Positions 1 through 12,593 of a stretch of DNA of 64,000 bases are shown piece by piece. A program made the position numbers and the translations under genes. The DNA comes from Mesaphorura yosii. Taxonomy: Eukaryota > Arthropoda > Collembola > Poduromorpha > Tullbergiidae. Location of the stretch: assembly GCA_009869945.1 (NCBI GenBank), contig WIXG01000139.1, positions 62,001 to 126,000 on the forward strand, written 5' to 3'. The first letter of the stretch is position 1; every line of letters starts with the position of its first letter. Under the pieces are notes generated by a model that was not told the origin of the DNA, did not search any database, and saw only the letters and a list, made by a program, of their open reading frames with translations.

Positions 1-3000
1 TGCCAGTATTGCCACTATACGTCGATAATTTCAAAGTGAATTGCCCTTTGCCAGGAGTTCCCAGTTCAATAAATTCGGGTGCCTCAAACTGTCTCTTACT
101 TTAGTTTTTGCACCTCGAATCCTATGAAATACATATGCCAATTTGGCGGACACTGTTCACAGTAGGAGAAACTCTAAACTTATAATTTTTTTGAATTGTA
201 ATGAAACTGGCCCCCTTCACCCTCGGAAATATACCTCTCCCTTGTACGTTACAGCACACGGGAAACGGGCCTAGTTCCAGAAAAATCTAAATAATGAAAT
301 AAATGTAATATCTCATAAATTTTATAGAAACACCGGCACGCCGAGGGTACACAAGTCAGGAAGGAGAATTGAGCGAACATCGTCCCGTTTCTTTTTCTTG
401 TATGTTACAGTTGAAGAAAAGAAAACAATAGAATTATTGAACAACGTAAAGAGGCGCAACGCGAAATAGCGAATGAAAGAAAGCGACAGAGTTATTTCAG
501 AAAGAGGGTACGTGCTGGTATCTCTCCATCTGCTGTGTTTTCTTTGGGTTTCGTATACAAGACAATGAATTATAAACAGAGACATGACAAAATTATTGCA
601 AAAATATAAAAAAGGATTCGCTTCCTTGTGCTGCACAGTTGGAAAAAATCGAAAACTCGAGTATTATTTTGTATCGAGGTTGGTCGTACATAAGCGAGTA
701 CGACCAACTTAAAGGCACCGCGTTTCGGTTCATCAGAATGTGTCAAGTTGAATCAGGCACAAAACAACAATTTTCGCTCCAAGAAATGTAGACAGGTGAA
801 CGTGGGTCACAAGAGTGTATTACCAAGCGTGCAAACCACGCCAATTGAAGTACAACACATTAAGATGGCTGCCCAGATGACCGACCTGACCTACTTCAAA
901 AAATTTATTGGCAGGCGTATAATTTTCTCTGCCTCTAGAGTGCCAGTCCGATTGCATTATTACAAGTCGTTGTGTAAGAAATTCACGAAATTTGAGAGTT
1001 GGAGAGAAGAGAAATGGCATATTGCGAAATAAAAGATCTACCCAACAAACAATGGGAAGATGCTACAAGATGGAATGAATTACAGGGAGCATTTATCATA
1101 CCATATTATTATTCGGCATAAATCAACATTAGAAGTCTTATCAAGGTAAGAATCTTATTTCGAGGTCTAAACTGCACGAAATATACTCTTGATGTGCTAA
1201 TATTTTCTGATAAGGTAAACAGCTTCGGGTACTGACTGGGTAAAGATCGTGGTACCGCGAGAATGGGTGAGTACGCATTTTTTCGCAATGGCAAAGCGGG
1301 TAAGAAAACGAACGAAAAAGTAAAAGTCCTTTGCTTTCATTACGCTGACCACGGCTTAGCCTGAAAGATCTTGAGAGCGTGAAATGGTCGAACATTTTGG
1401 ACATGTCTTTATTTGTTCCCATAAATTACGAGGTGGTTCCGTAATTAATGCCTGACAGTCTGAAAATGTCTTCTCGGGTGCATGGTGCAGACCTTCACTG
1501 CCGCAAGTCTTCTAAATTTGAGACAAGCTACAATTAAACTCCGGGCTGTGGTGTCTGAAGTCGACTTTCAGAGCAGGCAATCGGTTGATGTTTCTGTTTC
1601 TGCGCATGCTAATATTTGACTGGCAAGTTTTGATCAGAGAAGGTACGGTGCAGCCAGAACGAAATCGAAATACCGTCCTTGTTTACAACAACACATTCTA
1701 ATGAAAATTGCCTCGAGACGTTGAGACGTTCATGTTTGTGCGCGTCTGATGTTACAACTCAACTTTAAATTGGTAAAGTGTTATCCGACTTGTAGTTTCA
1801 AGTTAAGCTGTCACTCACCTGCTACGATCGAGCTATCAGGTAGCCAGAGAAAGCAAGACCAGGGTAAGTGATCGGATGGGACTTGTCGAAATGCATCCAA
1901 TCCTTTCTAGATCATGTCTTGAATTTCATCCGGGTTTAGAAAACGTAAACAATCCATTGACAAATCAATACAGTCTATTGAGACCAACTTCGTCTTCGCT
2001 TGGCGGCCACACGGGAAACTCGGATCGGTTTGCAGAAGCCTACAACAGGGCGTTTGATTGAAGTTTGATAACCACGATGTCCTGAGCCAGTCTCGGTAAA
2101 TTGCTATTTGCATTTGTTGTCCTTGACTTGATGCTTCTGTCGCTGGTGAAATAATTTACTTTGTACTGTTCTGATTTTCGGTTTCAGATGGCCATGAACA
2201 AACTCGAAGTGCGTGTGCCTCCACTTCACTACACCGAATCGTTATCTTTCTTCGCTTTATTTGCTACCCTTGCGTAGAGTTGAGACACAAAAGACGCCCC
2301 ACGACGCACGAATGAACGATGTTGCGGTTGTGAAAGTGCACAGGAGAATGAAACACAAATTCAGATTTTCTCTTGCTCGAAAGCCACGGACTTTACAACA
2401 CTGCACTACCGCAGCAGCAGCGAAAGGGTTCTGTGTTCCAAAACCGAAGGCATGGCAAGAAGGCATTAACGGAGCAGTGGAACCTTGACTTGACTGGTAA
2501 ACAATGAACCGACTTGGAGTTACGGTGGAAAGAGGAAATATCAGTCATGGGATTTGCTTTGGCTCCCATGCTCTAAGCTAAGTAATCCGAATCCGAGAAA
2601 GTGCGGAAAACCAAGCAAATAGCATTCCGTTGTGTGGGGTTGGTAGTGCGTCGTTCACTTCACGCTTGCACGCAGCTGATAGATTCAGGTTCAACAACCA
2701 ATGCACGTTCAAAACTCTGAACTGGGCCAAAAATATGTTGGATTCGAAACCATGTCAAGAAAGCCATAATGTGGCGGATGGTCGTTTTGGATGCGAGCAT
2801 GAGCGCTTGAAGCTTGCGTGCGTACCATCATCGAGCCTAGTCTGTTGTCTGCTAGTTGAGCGATATGGGATAATTAATTTAATCAGCGAGGGTCGGGTTC
2901 CCACTTCAATCAAAATTATATCCTCCACAACGACAGCGCAAATAATGAATTTGTCCCGAATTACCGACCTGGCTTGAGTTTCTGTCCGTTTTCAAGAGCC

Positions 3001-3876
3001 ACTGTCCACAATACAAATCGCACTGGAACGACAGAATGTTAACATTCGAATTTCGATACGCAGAACATGTGCAAGTAAATCCCCACAGATGCATCGACGA
3101 GATCATCTTGGATTGGCGCTGTTCTAAAAGAATTGACTACAATGCATCGTAGTAGAGAAGAGTTGAACTTTTGTTGGGCAGGAATGGACATAACGAGACA
3201 GAACGAAGAGTCAAACTCAAGAAATTTCTGCTTGGATCTCTGATCTAATTCAATTCAGTGCTCGTGCTCGCGAGATGACTATAATGACAACAGCATCGCA
3301 CAACTTTTCCTGCTTTCAGATTCCAACTTTCTACTCACGAGATTTGCCATTTTACGCGCCGCGAGTCCAAGATGCAAGAAACGACAACTTCGCCGCACAA
3401 TCTGTTGAAAACATATTAACTTACACCGACATGTGTTCATATCTTTACTGCTGTCGTTCGGCAATCCCAAAATGGCACTTCGTACGAGTGAGGTTCCAAA
3501 ACAGGCAAGAAAAGTTTGCAATGCCTAATGCCTTTTCAGTTACGTAGCATGGAGGCAAAATCTTAAGTTATTAGTACAAGACTCATGCCACGTTAGTACC
3601 ATAAGTTGAACAAAGTGGGCGGTTCGTTGTACCACAGATGACCGTCATTTTGTCTTACTATATCTAACCTGGTCAAGTTGGTCGTCAATACGTCCATGGC
3701 TTCATGCTGTAAGCAAACTTTGGTTGTGGCATTCGATATCACTTGGTATCATATGCCTAAAGAAGCGCGAATCGCAGAATCGGATCCTAGATTGATTTAC
3801 CGCATAAAATGAAATGCTGCTTGTTGGTGTCGCTTACGTTGCATGTTGCATCTAAAATTCGATTTCGATTTCGCAG
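1..3876. other. No recognisable gene (left flank)
   Basis: This stretch contains only short open frames without family resemblance, coding-like length or consistent splice signals. The longest (748-1032 plus, 94 codons; 2630-2977 plus, 115 codons) have no domain I recognise. A perfect 11-bp inverted repeat sits at 679-689/698-708. It may be intron or flank of a plus-strand gene whose possible last exon is at 3877-4010. Confidence 0.4.
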
Positions 3877-4010
3877 AAATAGAGCAGCGAGCAGGTGAAC
3901 CCGAACCGAATTTTAGCGAGAGGCAACCAGCCATCGAGTTCCCAATTCCACATCCAGGAATCCACACCACGGAGGAACACTCCGCACTCAGCTCAGTAGC
4001 CGATGCCTAA
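3877..4010 (+). CDS. Possible 3' terminal coding exon, unidentified
   Basis: An open frame follows a good acceptor (pyrimidine-rich, ending CGCAG at 3872-3876). It enters with two bases completing a codon and runs 43 codons to a TAA at 4008-4010. The residues are of coding-like composition (acidic, proline- and serine-rich, ending SSVADA), and an AATAAA lies at 4142-4147, about 130 bp past the stop. I do not recognise the sequence. It would be the last exon of a plus-strand gene starting left of the window or using distant exons; no partner exon was found between 1 and 3876. It may equally be a chance open frame. Confidence 0.22.
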
Positions 4011-4818
4011 CCGCATAAGATGCTCGATCGTATTAATCTGATATTTCCCTGAGTTCTCCCGACGATTAAATGCATGAGTTGAACTCTGGAACGAACGAAC
4101 AAGACGAGGTTCCCCAAGGGCAAACGAAACTACGAAATACGAATAAACCGTTCTTCGCATTTCTTCAATCATAACAAGCGAGATACGATGCGAAATGCGA
4201 AACGAATGAAATGCATGTATTTGGCTTTGCGCTGCCCTGGATCCCTATCCTCAATACAAATCGCCCGCCTTCGCAAACTCACTATTCTACCTTTATCCGT
4301 ATCGAGACAGCCTTGCGCTATGTACCAATTTTCATTTTTTCCTGCTTTCGATGAGAGAAAGCCCAGAAGATAAAAAAATAACGGCTGGGACTACGACTGC
4401 GAGAAAAACTGGAAGATGTATCATTATTATTTTTACCACACATTAACAAGGTCGAAATCTATAATAGTACACCAACACACCACAGCTGCATGCTGCATGT
4501 GCGCCTCTCCGTTTTACGGTTTCATTCATTCCAGTTCTGGGTAACCCGTAATACTAACTGGCTTGCCATCTCGTTTTTGATTGAGTACTGATTGAACTTT
4601 TCGACCTAAAATCTCCCACTTCATCTTGAGTTCGCAGTATTTTCAGGGCTACGTGAGCCCTGCTTCATTATGATTTCTTTGATCATCATCATCGTCATTA
4701 TCATACACGTTCATACTCTGAGCTCTACTGCGGTATGCGCTTAAAGACGGAAGACATGTTATCCACGAAAAAAGATGAGACTTTTCACTTTTCCACCATT
4801 CTCACGGATCACGATATC

Positions 4819-5790
4819 CCCGAGAAACATTTTTGGTTGGGATAAGTTGGCCCAACCTCGTAGGGCCTTTGATATATTTGGCATAAGGGCTAGGTAGAAA
4901 TGAGGTTGGCAATATTGTTGGCGCGAGGTTGGGGAATGATTGGCTTCTTGTTGGTATTTGGTTGAGCAAATGCTTCATTTAGCGACAACTAGGTTGGTCC
5001 AACGTTGGCAAAGTGCAAGGTCCAACCGTGGCCCAAATGCTGCTGCCGCCCGCTTTTGCAGGCGTCCTAACGGTCAAAATTAACTTAAACTTATAATTAA
5101 ATCTTATTTATGAAGTAAAATTACTTAAACCAGATTATAATAGTAAAGAAGTTTTTACCAAACTTACTTTTATTGTTCAAAATAAGTTATAAATAAGTCA
5201 AACACACATTATATGAAGGATTACCAGCACTGCACTTTAGCGATGATGCCGGACAATTTTGATGACCACAATCCAGATTTTCTCAACTTCACTTATAAAA
5301 TAAAAACTATCACTGAACTTAAAGATTAAATTTTGCAATTAAACGCGGACAAATAAATTAACCGTGTGAACTGAAGCTTCTCGCGAACACAACTGCTGAA
5401 AACAAAATGAAGTGCCCGTATGGAACCATATTTGGGGCCAATCATTAGCCAACCTAGCGCCTTTGTTTTGTTTTCAATGTTGGATAACCATTGGGCCAAA
5501 TGTTCGGCCAATTATTGGTACAATCTGTGGTGCCAACCGTTGGCTCCAAAATTGGGCCAACGAAATGCCAATGCTTTGGCATGATCATGGCCCAATCAGA
5601 TTGGGTTCGACATTGGTCCAACAAGACGCGGCTTTGGGCTGCTCTTGGCCCTATCAGATTGGCGTGTGCTGAGATGTAGGGGTTGACCCGCAAGGTTACA
5701 GGTCAATTTCCAACCAATTCCCAATTCCAGCCATTTGCCAACGGTACGAAGATAGGCCAATGTTGACCCAAACAAGTACTGTTTCTCGGG
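4819..5790. mobile_element. Non-autonomous DNA element with TTGGCC-rich arms
   Basis: The two ends are the perfect inverted repeat CCCGAGAAACA (4819-4829) and its complement (5780-5790). Similarity continues inward imperfectly (left GGTTGGG, GTTGGCC; right arm complement TTTGGG, ATTGGCC). Both arms, about 4840-5035 and 5430-5770, are crowded with the words TTGGCC, GGCCAA, TTGGTC and CCAAC in both orientations. The centre (about 5075-5350) is AT-rich and lacks such words. No transposase frame is present; the open frames across the right arm are translated repeats. No flush target duplication was found. The crowded subterminal words resemble transposase-binding sites as in hAT-type elements, but the superfamily is unassigned. 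Confidence 0.6.
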
Positions 5791-6878
5791 CGATTGTGTT
5801 TACCTTTAAGCGCAGCACCTATAAGTAAGGGCAAAATTTCGTGGAATTGGAACTATTTCTCATCAAATTAAAGCTTTGAAATATCATACATGTATGAGAT
5901 TGAAAGAAAGAAATCACAATCTAACCAGATTTGTGTGCAGATTTCCCTAAATCATCACATCACCAACAAGCATCAAGACACAGCGAATTGCATTTCGTCG
6001 ATCTTGCAAATTAAAGTGGATTTTGACGCCGATATTTGGAGTGAGGTCATTGCCCATTGACTACAACAAATTTGGCAAATGGAAAGTTGAAGAACCGCGA
6101 ACTTGTAACAGTAACACTAAAGACCATCCTCGCAGGAAGTAGACATCTTAAATCGTATGGTAGGGAAGCCAAAGAATGGATGTGTCTGGGCTCTTCCTTT
6201 CTCCGAAAGAATGATGGTTCAATATACAACCTGCAGTGGCCGACATAGATTTCTTCGTTCGTTCTACGGCATAGAGATATTTGGCATTTTTGTACAGACG
6301 GATGTTCATAAGTTATGAATCATTCCAATAAATTGAAAAGAGTGAAGGAAACAATTGGATTTCTTTCTTATTGCTGCACAGGAAATATTATATCGTTATT
6401 ATTGGAAGGAAAAGGAAGGAATTTTACTCTATTGCAAACCTGTTTCAGAAAATGACTTGACCAGCTTTCGCTTTCTTTCTTGGGAAAGGTTTCACAGCCA
6501 CGGTGAAGGCGAACGTGAACAGGAAATAATTGCAGCAGTAAAGTACGATCTCCCGCATGCCGTAAGAAATATGCGTTCACCTTTCTAGAATGTCTAGAAG
6601 TCATTGTGAAATGTGAAAACCTCATGTATGTGGTCCAGTGTGTCTCAATTCAGCAATCAATCGGATATCCTGCCCTTTGTGGAATGGACTAAGAGCTTGC
6701 TGAGATTCCTCAGCCGAGCTCACGCAGTCGAATTAATGCTTCGGCATTTAGCCTTGTGCCCACATGTGCGCCAAGTCGGAAAGTTCAAGACTCAATGATA
6801 CTCACCATCATCATCATCTTCATCAAAGTCTATACCAGTGAGATGATGCGTGCTGGAAGCCTCAAGTCTTTATGAAAT
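5791..6878. other. No recognisable gene
   Basis: Only short frames lie between the TTGGCC element and the 3' end of the CNBP-like gene. The longest is 77 codons at 6355-6588 and resembles nothing I know. No repeat structure or RNA gene was seen. Confidence 0.4.
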
Positions 6879-6884
6879 TTTATT
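6879..6884 (-). terminator. Candidate poly(A) signal of the CNBP-like gene
   Basis: TTTATT on the plus strand, so AATAAA on the minus strand, lies about 210 bp downstream of the CNBP-like stop codon. It is the only canonical signal I noticed close to that stop. Confidence 0.45.
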
Positions 6885-7095
6885 CCAGGTTTCTTTCAAA
6901 GAAATGATAAGCCTAATGACAAATTAACGAAGTTGTATTATAAACGTAAGCCAAACTATGATAAACTGAAGTGACATCTGTTTTCTGCTCCTATTTCAAT
7001 AGCCAATTTTCAATTAAATTAACTTCAATTTTTTAACATTAATGAGACTTATATTTCTGCTTGTGTTTCTCCTCTTCTCCGACCCCACCTGCTGT

Positions 7096-7635
7096 TCAAT
7101 CACGATCTTGCTTGGGACAATCGCGAGCAAGATGACCCTTCTCTTGACAATTATAGCAAGCACGCTCTCCGCCGCCATTACTGCGTTCTTCGGTGCAGTC
7201 ACGAGCCATGTGGCCAGGCTTGCCACAGTTGTAGCATGTCGGATCTTCCGCCTTGCAGTCGCGAGCTAAATGTCCAGTACCATCACAACGATAACATCTT
7301 TCACCTTCTTTGCAGTCTCTCCTGGTAAGAAAAGAATATCAATTATATTAAGATATGCTGGTCAGTAAAATCAGCAGAAGAATGCAGGAGCCAAGCTAAG
7401 AGAACTCTAATTCCAACTGCACCTACATGATATGACCTCTGCGGCCACACTTGTAGCAGTTGTCTCCGCCACTGCGATAACCACCTCCGCCTCCAGAATA
7501 CCCACCACCGCCACCCCCACCATAACGGCCACCTCCACCGCCACCACCACGGTAGCCTCTAGCGCCGTCATCATCAGGGCACTCTCTTGCAAAGTGTCCC
7601 GGGCGATTGCATCTGTAACACACATTTGATGACAT
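7096..7635 (-). CDS. CNBP: CNBP-like CCHC zinc-knuckle nucleic-acid-binding protein
   Basis: Two coding exons, complement(7427-7635) and complement(7096-7321), give 144 residues ending in TGA at 7096. The protein has five CX2CX4HX4C knuckles ([50 protein letters not shown]). A glycine/arginine/tyrosine-rich RGG-type segment separates knuckles 1 and 2. This order (knuckle, RGG, more knuckles) is that of CNBP/ZNF9, a cytosolic and nuclear protein that binds single-stranded G-rich RNA and DNA and promotes translation. Vertebrate CNBP has seven knuckles, so this version is short. The intron (donor GTAGGT) cuts inside knuckle 2, between His and the last Cys, and the frame is restored across it. 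The start at 7635 is the first ATG after an acceptor at 7709. The leader seems to be spliced, with candidate introns 7709-7781 and 7880-8121. Confidence 0.9.
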
Positions 7636-7708
7636 CCTTGTTATTTGATTTTGATATTTTCGTTCCAAACTTCCTCCACTTCTCTCTTTCACGCCTCCTC
7701 CACGTTTA

Positions 7709-8122
7709 CTACAAAACATATTCCAAAATTGGCATGATTCAAGACAAAGACGAGTGTAGCATCTGAGCTTTTAATTCTTACTTGTCTCAGAAATGTTGTG
7801 AATGCTTGTAGTACAGGTTAAATTGTCCAAAGATTCGGCGATGGCGAGAATCGATTAGAATCAGGCAGAGCCCACTGACCTGCAAGAATATCAAAAACAA
7901 AAGTTAAGATTTCCAATCCTAAACGGCAGGTGGCACTTATTATTGTGCCTTAGACACGTGTCATCACTTTGAAAGCAGCAAGAAATCGCCTCAAAATGAC
8001 GCTTGGCGATAAGATACAACGACTGCGACAGAAAAGCAGCTGAACTGGCAGATTAACACAAAGACTGTCGTTGAAGAGTTTAAATGGGAATAACAAATGT
8101 CATTTAGATGACAGGTCTTACC
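7709..8122 (-). other. Spliced 5' leader of the CNBP-like gene (predicted)
   Basis: On the minus strand a donor GTAAGA follows 8122 and pairs with a pyrimidine tract ending in TTGCAG at 7880. A second donor GTAAGA after 7782 pairs with TTTTGTAG at 7709. A non-coding middle exon (7879-7782) would lie between them, upstream of the ATG at 7635. This rests on splice consensus alone. Confidence 0.4.
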
Positions 8123-8349
8123 TCCTAAGATTTTCTAGGCTTACTGGCTTACAACACTCCAACAGTTCACAAACTGGCAACTATTCGTCCTACAGCTAAC
8201 AAATGTTGGGCACCTTGCCTTAATATTGGCAGATCGTAAAATCTCCAATGCAGCACTAGCAGACCTGGAAGATAAAAGCCACGTACGTATGGTGTGCGTG
8301 GCGCAAATGAGAATGGACGCACAAATCAAAACTTCCCCAACTGGAAGCA

Positions 8350-11300
8350 TCTACGATAGTTGCATGTACTGTTAAAGATGTCGTAGCCAAGCGCAGACGA
8401 CATCCAACCCAGCACAGGTGCGACGGCAGTGAGATTTTTCATAATGCCCCTTGTAAACCGAACGAAACATACGACTAACTAACTGCACGATGTCGCCGAG
8501 ATGGTGTTTTCTATGAGTCCAAGTCGAAGTCGTTCAACCTCCGGCGCTCCGGGCTAACGGTGCTGGGCCACATTCCAGGTCCTGTGAAAGTGGATCTTCC
8601 CAATATTGCTTAATGTCTAGTCGAATCATATTTGGGTCAAAAAGTTTGTAAAGAATCCCAGATCAGAGAGAAGACAGGTAATTAGAAATGTCAATGTTCA
8701 AAAGAGATTACGACTACGACGAACTCCAGGAGATCGTCTGTCTGTGTCTCGCAGGGACGCAGAGAGAAACTTTCGGAGTACAACGGGAGGCATTCAATCA
8801 TTGTTCGCAGTTCGCTGGTTTCAGAAGAATTTAATATATTAAATTGAGACGGATCAAACCCACTGCAAATGATTATTTGTTATGTGAAAGGTGAAAGCAG
8901 TCATGACTTGACGTATCCTTACAACAAAGGCCCACAAAACGAATGGTAGAATGCAGGATTGGGGCCTGCCAACTGCGTCAGAGCACACAAGCGCCTTGAG
9001 CTGAACAAAACTGCAAAATTGGCTAACATTTGGGCGGCGACCTGAAAAATTCGGCATAACCACCAAACAGGAACGGGGGCAGAAAATATGAAAGGAAATA
9101 CCGCAAGCCAAGCAATGAGGTTATACTGTAATGCTATTAAAAGTTGTAGAAAGGAAACAAAAATTAAATACAGATAACTGCCAACCAGAGCATGGAGAGA
9201 GCGTTTTCATCATTCCTGCCTTTTTTTTTAAAAAAAAAGCGGCCCGGGTCGACGGTCGACGACAATCTTCGACAATTATGGCACGCTGACTTAGACCTCA
9301 ACTGAGCTGCCGAATTCGGCGTCCTTTGTGATGTTTTCGGGGCAGGACTGTCGAGCTGACCTAATTTTGGTGGCTTTTATCTGTAAAATTGTGAAAATGA
9401 TGAGAAGAAAAGCAAATCTGTTGGAAGTCTATGATTCTCCTCATCATCATTATCTTCCCATGGTCTCTGCTCTTGCTCTTTCTTGCTCCTGGTCTGGTTA
9501 CGTCTGTGCTTCTGTCCCATTATGTCATGCATGTGCCTCCATTAGGACAAACCCAGAAGGAGACAACTTCTTTCGTGCTGTGTCCTGTTCCTTGATGCGA
9601 CACGATATACGTTGATGGGGAAGGAAGAAAGCAAGAGTAAAAGACCACCAAGTGAGAACCAAGAAAGTAAAAGCAATAGATCATAGTTTTTTAAGCTTTC
9701 ACGTACATGTATTCGTAAAAGGACTCGCACAGGGAATCTCCTTCAGTTCTGCTGGCGCTCCCGTTCTTTTCTTCTGAACTTGGCTTTTGGCTTGCTCTAC
9801 TGGAACAAAATCATCAGCCCGCAAAGGAAGAAGGCAGAAGCAAAGCAAGCAAGAAGTCAAAATCATCAAGATCACTGACGCAGTTCCCAATTTTGCCTTT
9901 ATTCTTACTTGTTCCATTTCAGGCATAAAATGGTACAGTAAACGATTTCTCGGTAGTTAAGTTAAGGTCCAGCGTTCACTCCATTTGCCATATTTGCCAT
10001 GATATGACATTTTGGTAACAGGGCTTTCACGCGACGATGCTGCTGCTCATTTTTCTTGTGAGGGGCAGTTCACCTTCTCGCTCTAAAAACTTCCTGGCTT
10101 GTGATATGATTCGTCATCATTTTGGATTATTCAGGAGCGGTTTTTGCAAGAGGGCTAATTTCATGTTTCAGCACTCCAGTATTATCATTTCATTCATGCT
10201 ACAATGGCGACAAAAGTCCATGAATGTGCTGAACATATGACTTCATATTTCATAAGAACCCCAGCCAGAAGAAAGTTATAATTTATGGCTGTAATTAACA
10301 AGAACAGACAAATTATCTTTTCATGTTGCTCTTTCAGACAGGCGGCATGTAATTACCTCGCTAGACACACGAAGTACACTGTAAGAAGCATGAGCTGCTG
10401 AGGTGCGATTTGTGGTTTCATGTGAGGGCTAAGAAAGCGAGCAAAGTTATTACAATTTTTTTGTGTCACTCGCTTCTTTTGCATAATTCGCCAAACTCTG
10501 TCGCAACTTAATTTAAAGTTTCCACTCATGGCTGTGGTATGGTGGAGGTTCTCCACATGGAGATGTGCAGAACAGGAGTGGCCTGCATGGTCGCTTGCTC
10601 GTCTGATACGTTATTATGAAATAGAACAGATTGCTTCCAAGTCGAGCTCGCAGCTCACCACAAATACTGTGGAAGATAGTCGTTGTCTAGTGTCTGGTCT
10701 TCCCAATTAAATGTCTGCATGTTCTCCGTGTTGCATCATTTTCTTTTTCCTACACTGCTTTGCTGTTGTGGAGTTGGCAGCGTTGGCGTCACCTCTCAAT
10801 GTGACCCTCCTGGCTGATTTGAGATTGAGACGTTGTATGCATATAACAAAAGCCCATTTATTATGCAGCGACGCAAGAAACGCTCCCGACTGCATTTTGT
10901 CATGTCTTGTCTTCAGACTCGCCCTCTCCAGATTTTGTGTCTTGGTGTCTTCTATTACCATGTACAAGATCAAAGCAGAAGCATCGAAGATGAATCTCAA
11001 TCTACTCCTTATGCACTTTTGCATGTACTCTATTCATGTCTTTCGTGTTTTGCCTGAACTTGGCGGAGAGAAAGCAACGACGCACCAGAGTAACTCAGAC
11101 CGTGTAGAAACAGGAGATGAGAAGATTACGAAACAAATGACAATGCAGTTCTCATGTTCGCTATCATTATCATGATTACGAAGTATAATTCTTAATAAAT
11201 CTCATCTCATTTTACATTTTCCAGTCTGCGGCAAGTCGCCCGGCATAATGAGACTAGAAACCAGAGAATATTCGAGAAGGGGAACGGCGAACGGCAAAAG

Positions 11301-12590
11301 ACAATTTGTGCTCACCAATCTGGAAACTGGAAACAAGAGAACCCAAATAAGAGTTACGAAGCTGCGAACGCGACTGCGACACAACGTCAAGTCATTCCAT
11401 GATTTTGATGTTACAAGCGGTGCCAGTCTGCCAGTGCACGGTCGCATTGCAGTGGGAAATTCGTGCTATTTATTAAGATAAAAATACCCGAGCCACGCAC
11501 AGTGGCAGTGGTGAAGTTCCATTATTATACTCTGGCCAAAATATTTATACACTGCATAATTTAGAGCGCTCCTCCACGATGATTTGTGGCAGGAAGGCAA
11601 GGCAAGGGCGAATACTGCATTTTTATTCTACGACTGTGTTACGCGATAAATCTCATCTAAATTTGCATGAGTAGGAAACATTTCCATGTTATTTATGCCT
11701 TTCTTGTGTTTTACATTTTACGCATCACATTACAGAACGTTTATTTGCTGGCAATTGTGTGAAGATCATATTTATTACGTATGCTCCTGTACTAATGGAT
11801 GACACAAAGCGAAGAGGCCAATTTTGTACCACACGAAACGAGAAATCGAGCCACAAGAGCCGTAAAATTAGAAATGAGGCCAGTAAAGATGTAAAGGCTT
11901 CTGAGGAGGATGAATAAAGTCACAAAAGCAAAAAAGCAAAAGGTGACAAGAAGCATCAAATTGGTTTTACGTTGGAGACTCAGTGATGTGTTAACTATTA
12001 TATATCTAAAACTAGATTTTGGACTTCGCAAAATTCTTGTGAGTGGGATTTGCTATTAGGGCACTCTTGTTGCCTAGCAATCAACGCATGAGCACTAGGC
12101 AGAAAGTGCCTTAATAAGTTCGGGCTCAAAGTGACTTGTTCATTTGAAGCGAGAAATCCGCAGTCTATTTCTTATAAGTATGTGGAGACTTGTTGATTGA
12201 CGAAATTTTCACATTTGCACTTTGCTTGCCTAGCGAAAACGTGTGAATGACCTCTTCAATTCTGTCTTCTTTGCCTGCAGAGCAGTGCAGACGATTTACG
12301 ATTTGATGTGAAACAAAAGATTCCTCAGACGACGCCAACGATAATTTGGGACTTGTGTCCTTGGTCTTGGCTCTCTTGTTTACATAATTTTTGTCTTCCT
12401 GTTCGTCTCCGTTCTCTCTTCAGTTTCAGTTACGTTTTTGCGTTCGCGTGTGTCGGTCTTCTCGTTTTGTTCCGAGTGATCCGGTCAGTTTTCGCTTAGC
12501 TGGTTAATTGCAAACTTGTTAACTCCCGTGAATTGGTCAACTCAGTTGTCACTTGTAAGTCATATCAAGTTCGGAGTAAATCATCTGATT
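8350..12590. other. No recognisable gene; linker-like patch at 9221-9320
   Basis: The region holds only unsupported frames, the longest being 10711-11175 plus (154 codons, cysteine- and leucine-rich, no known domain). At 9221-9253 a run of nine T and nine A is followed by a GC-rich stretch with adjacent SmaI and SalI sites. The last 200-250 bp before the exu start (about 12350-12590) are probably its promoter and leader. A TCAGTT initiator-like word is at 12485-12490. Confidence 0.4.
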
Positions 12591-12593
12591 TCA

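Noticed and set aside
5412-5693. Overlapping frames with repeated Trp-Pro-Asn/Gly-Pro patterns
   Set aside because: They are translations of the repeated TTGGCC words in the inverted-repeat element, open in several frames at once, not a protein.
7407-7629. Open frames on both strands over the CNBP glycine repeat ([16 protein letters not shown] and similar)
   Set aside because: These are shadows of the glycine codons of the CNBP-like gene in other frames.
9699-9926. Minus-strand 75-codon frame with a signal-anchor-like segment
   Set aside because: The ATG is followed closely by a donor-like GTAAGA and nothing else supports a gene; a hydrophobic run alone is weak evidence.
10711-11175. 154-codon open frame with a hydrophobic start
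   Set aside because: No domain, no splice partners, a second long frame on the same bases and another on the opposite strand; composition does not look coding.
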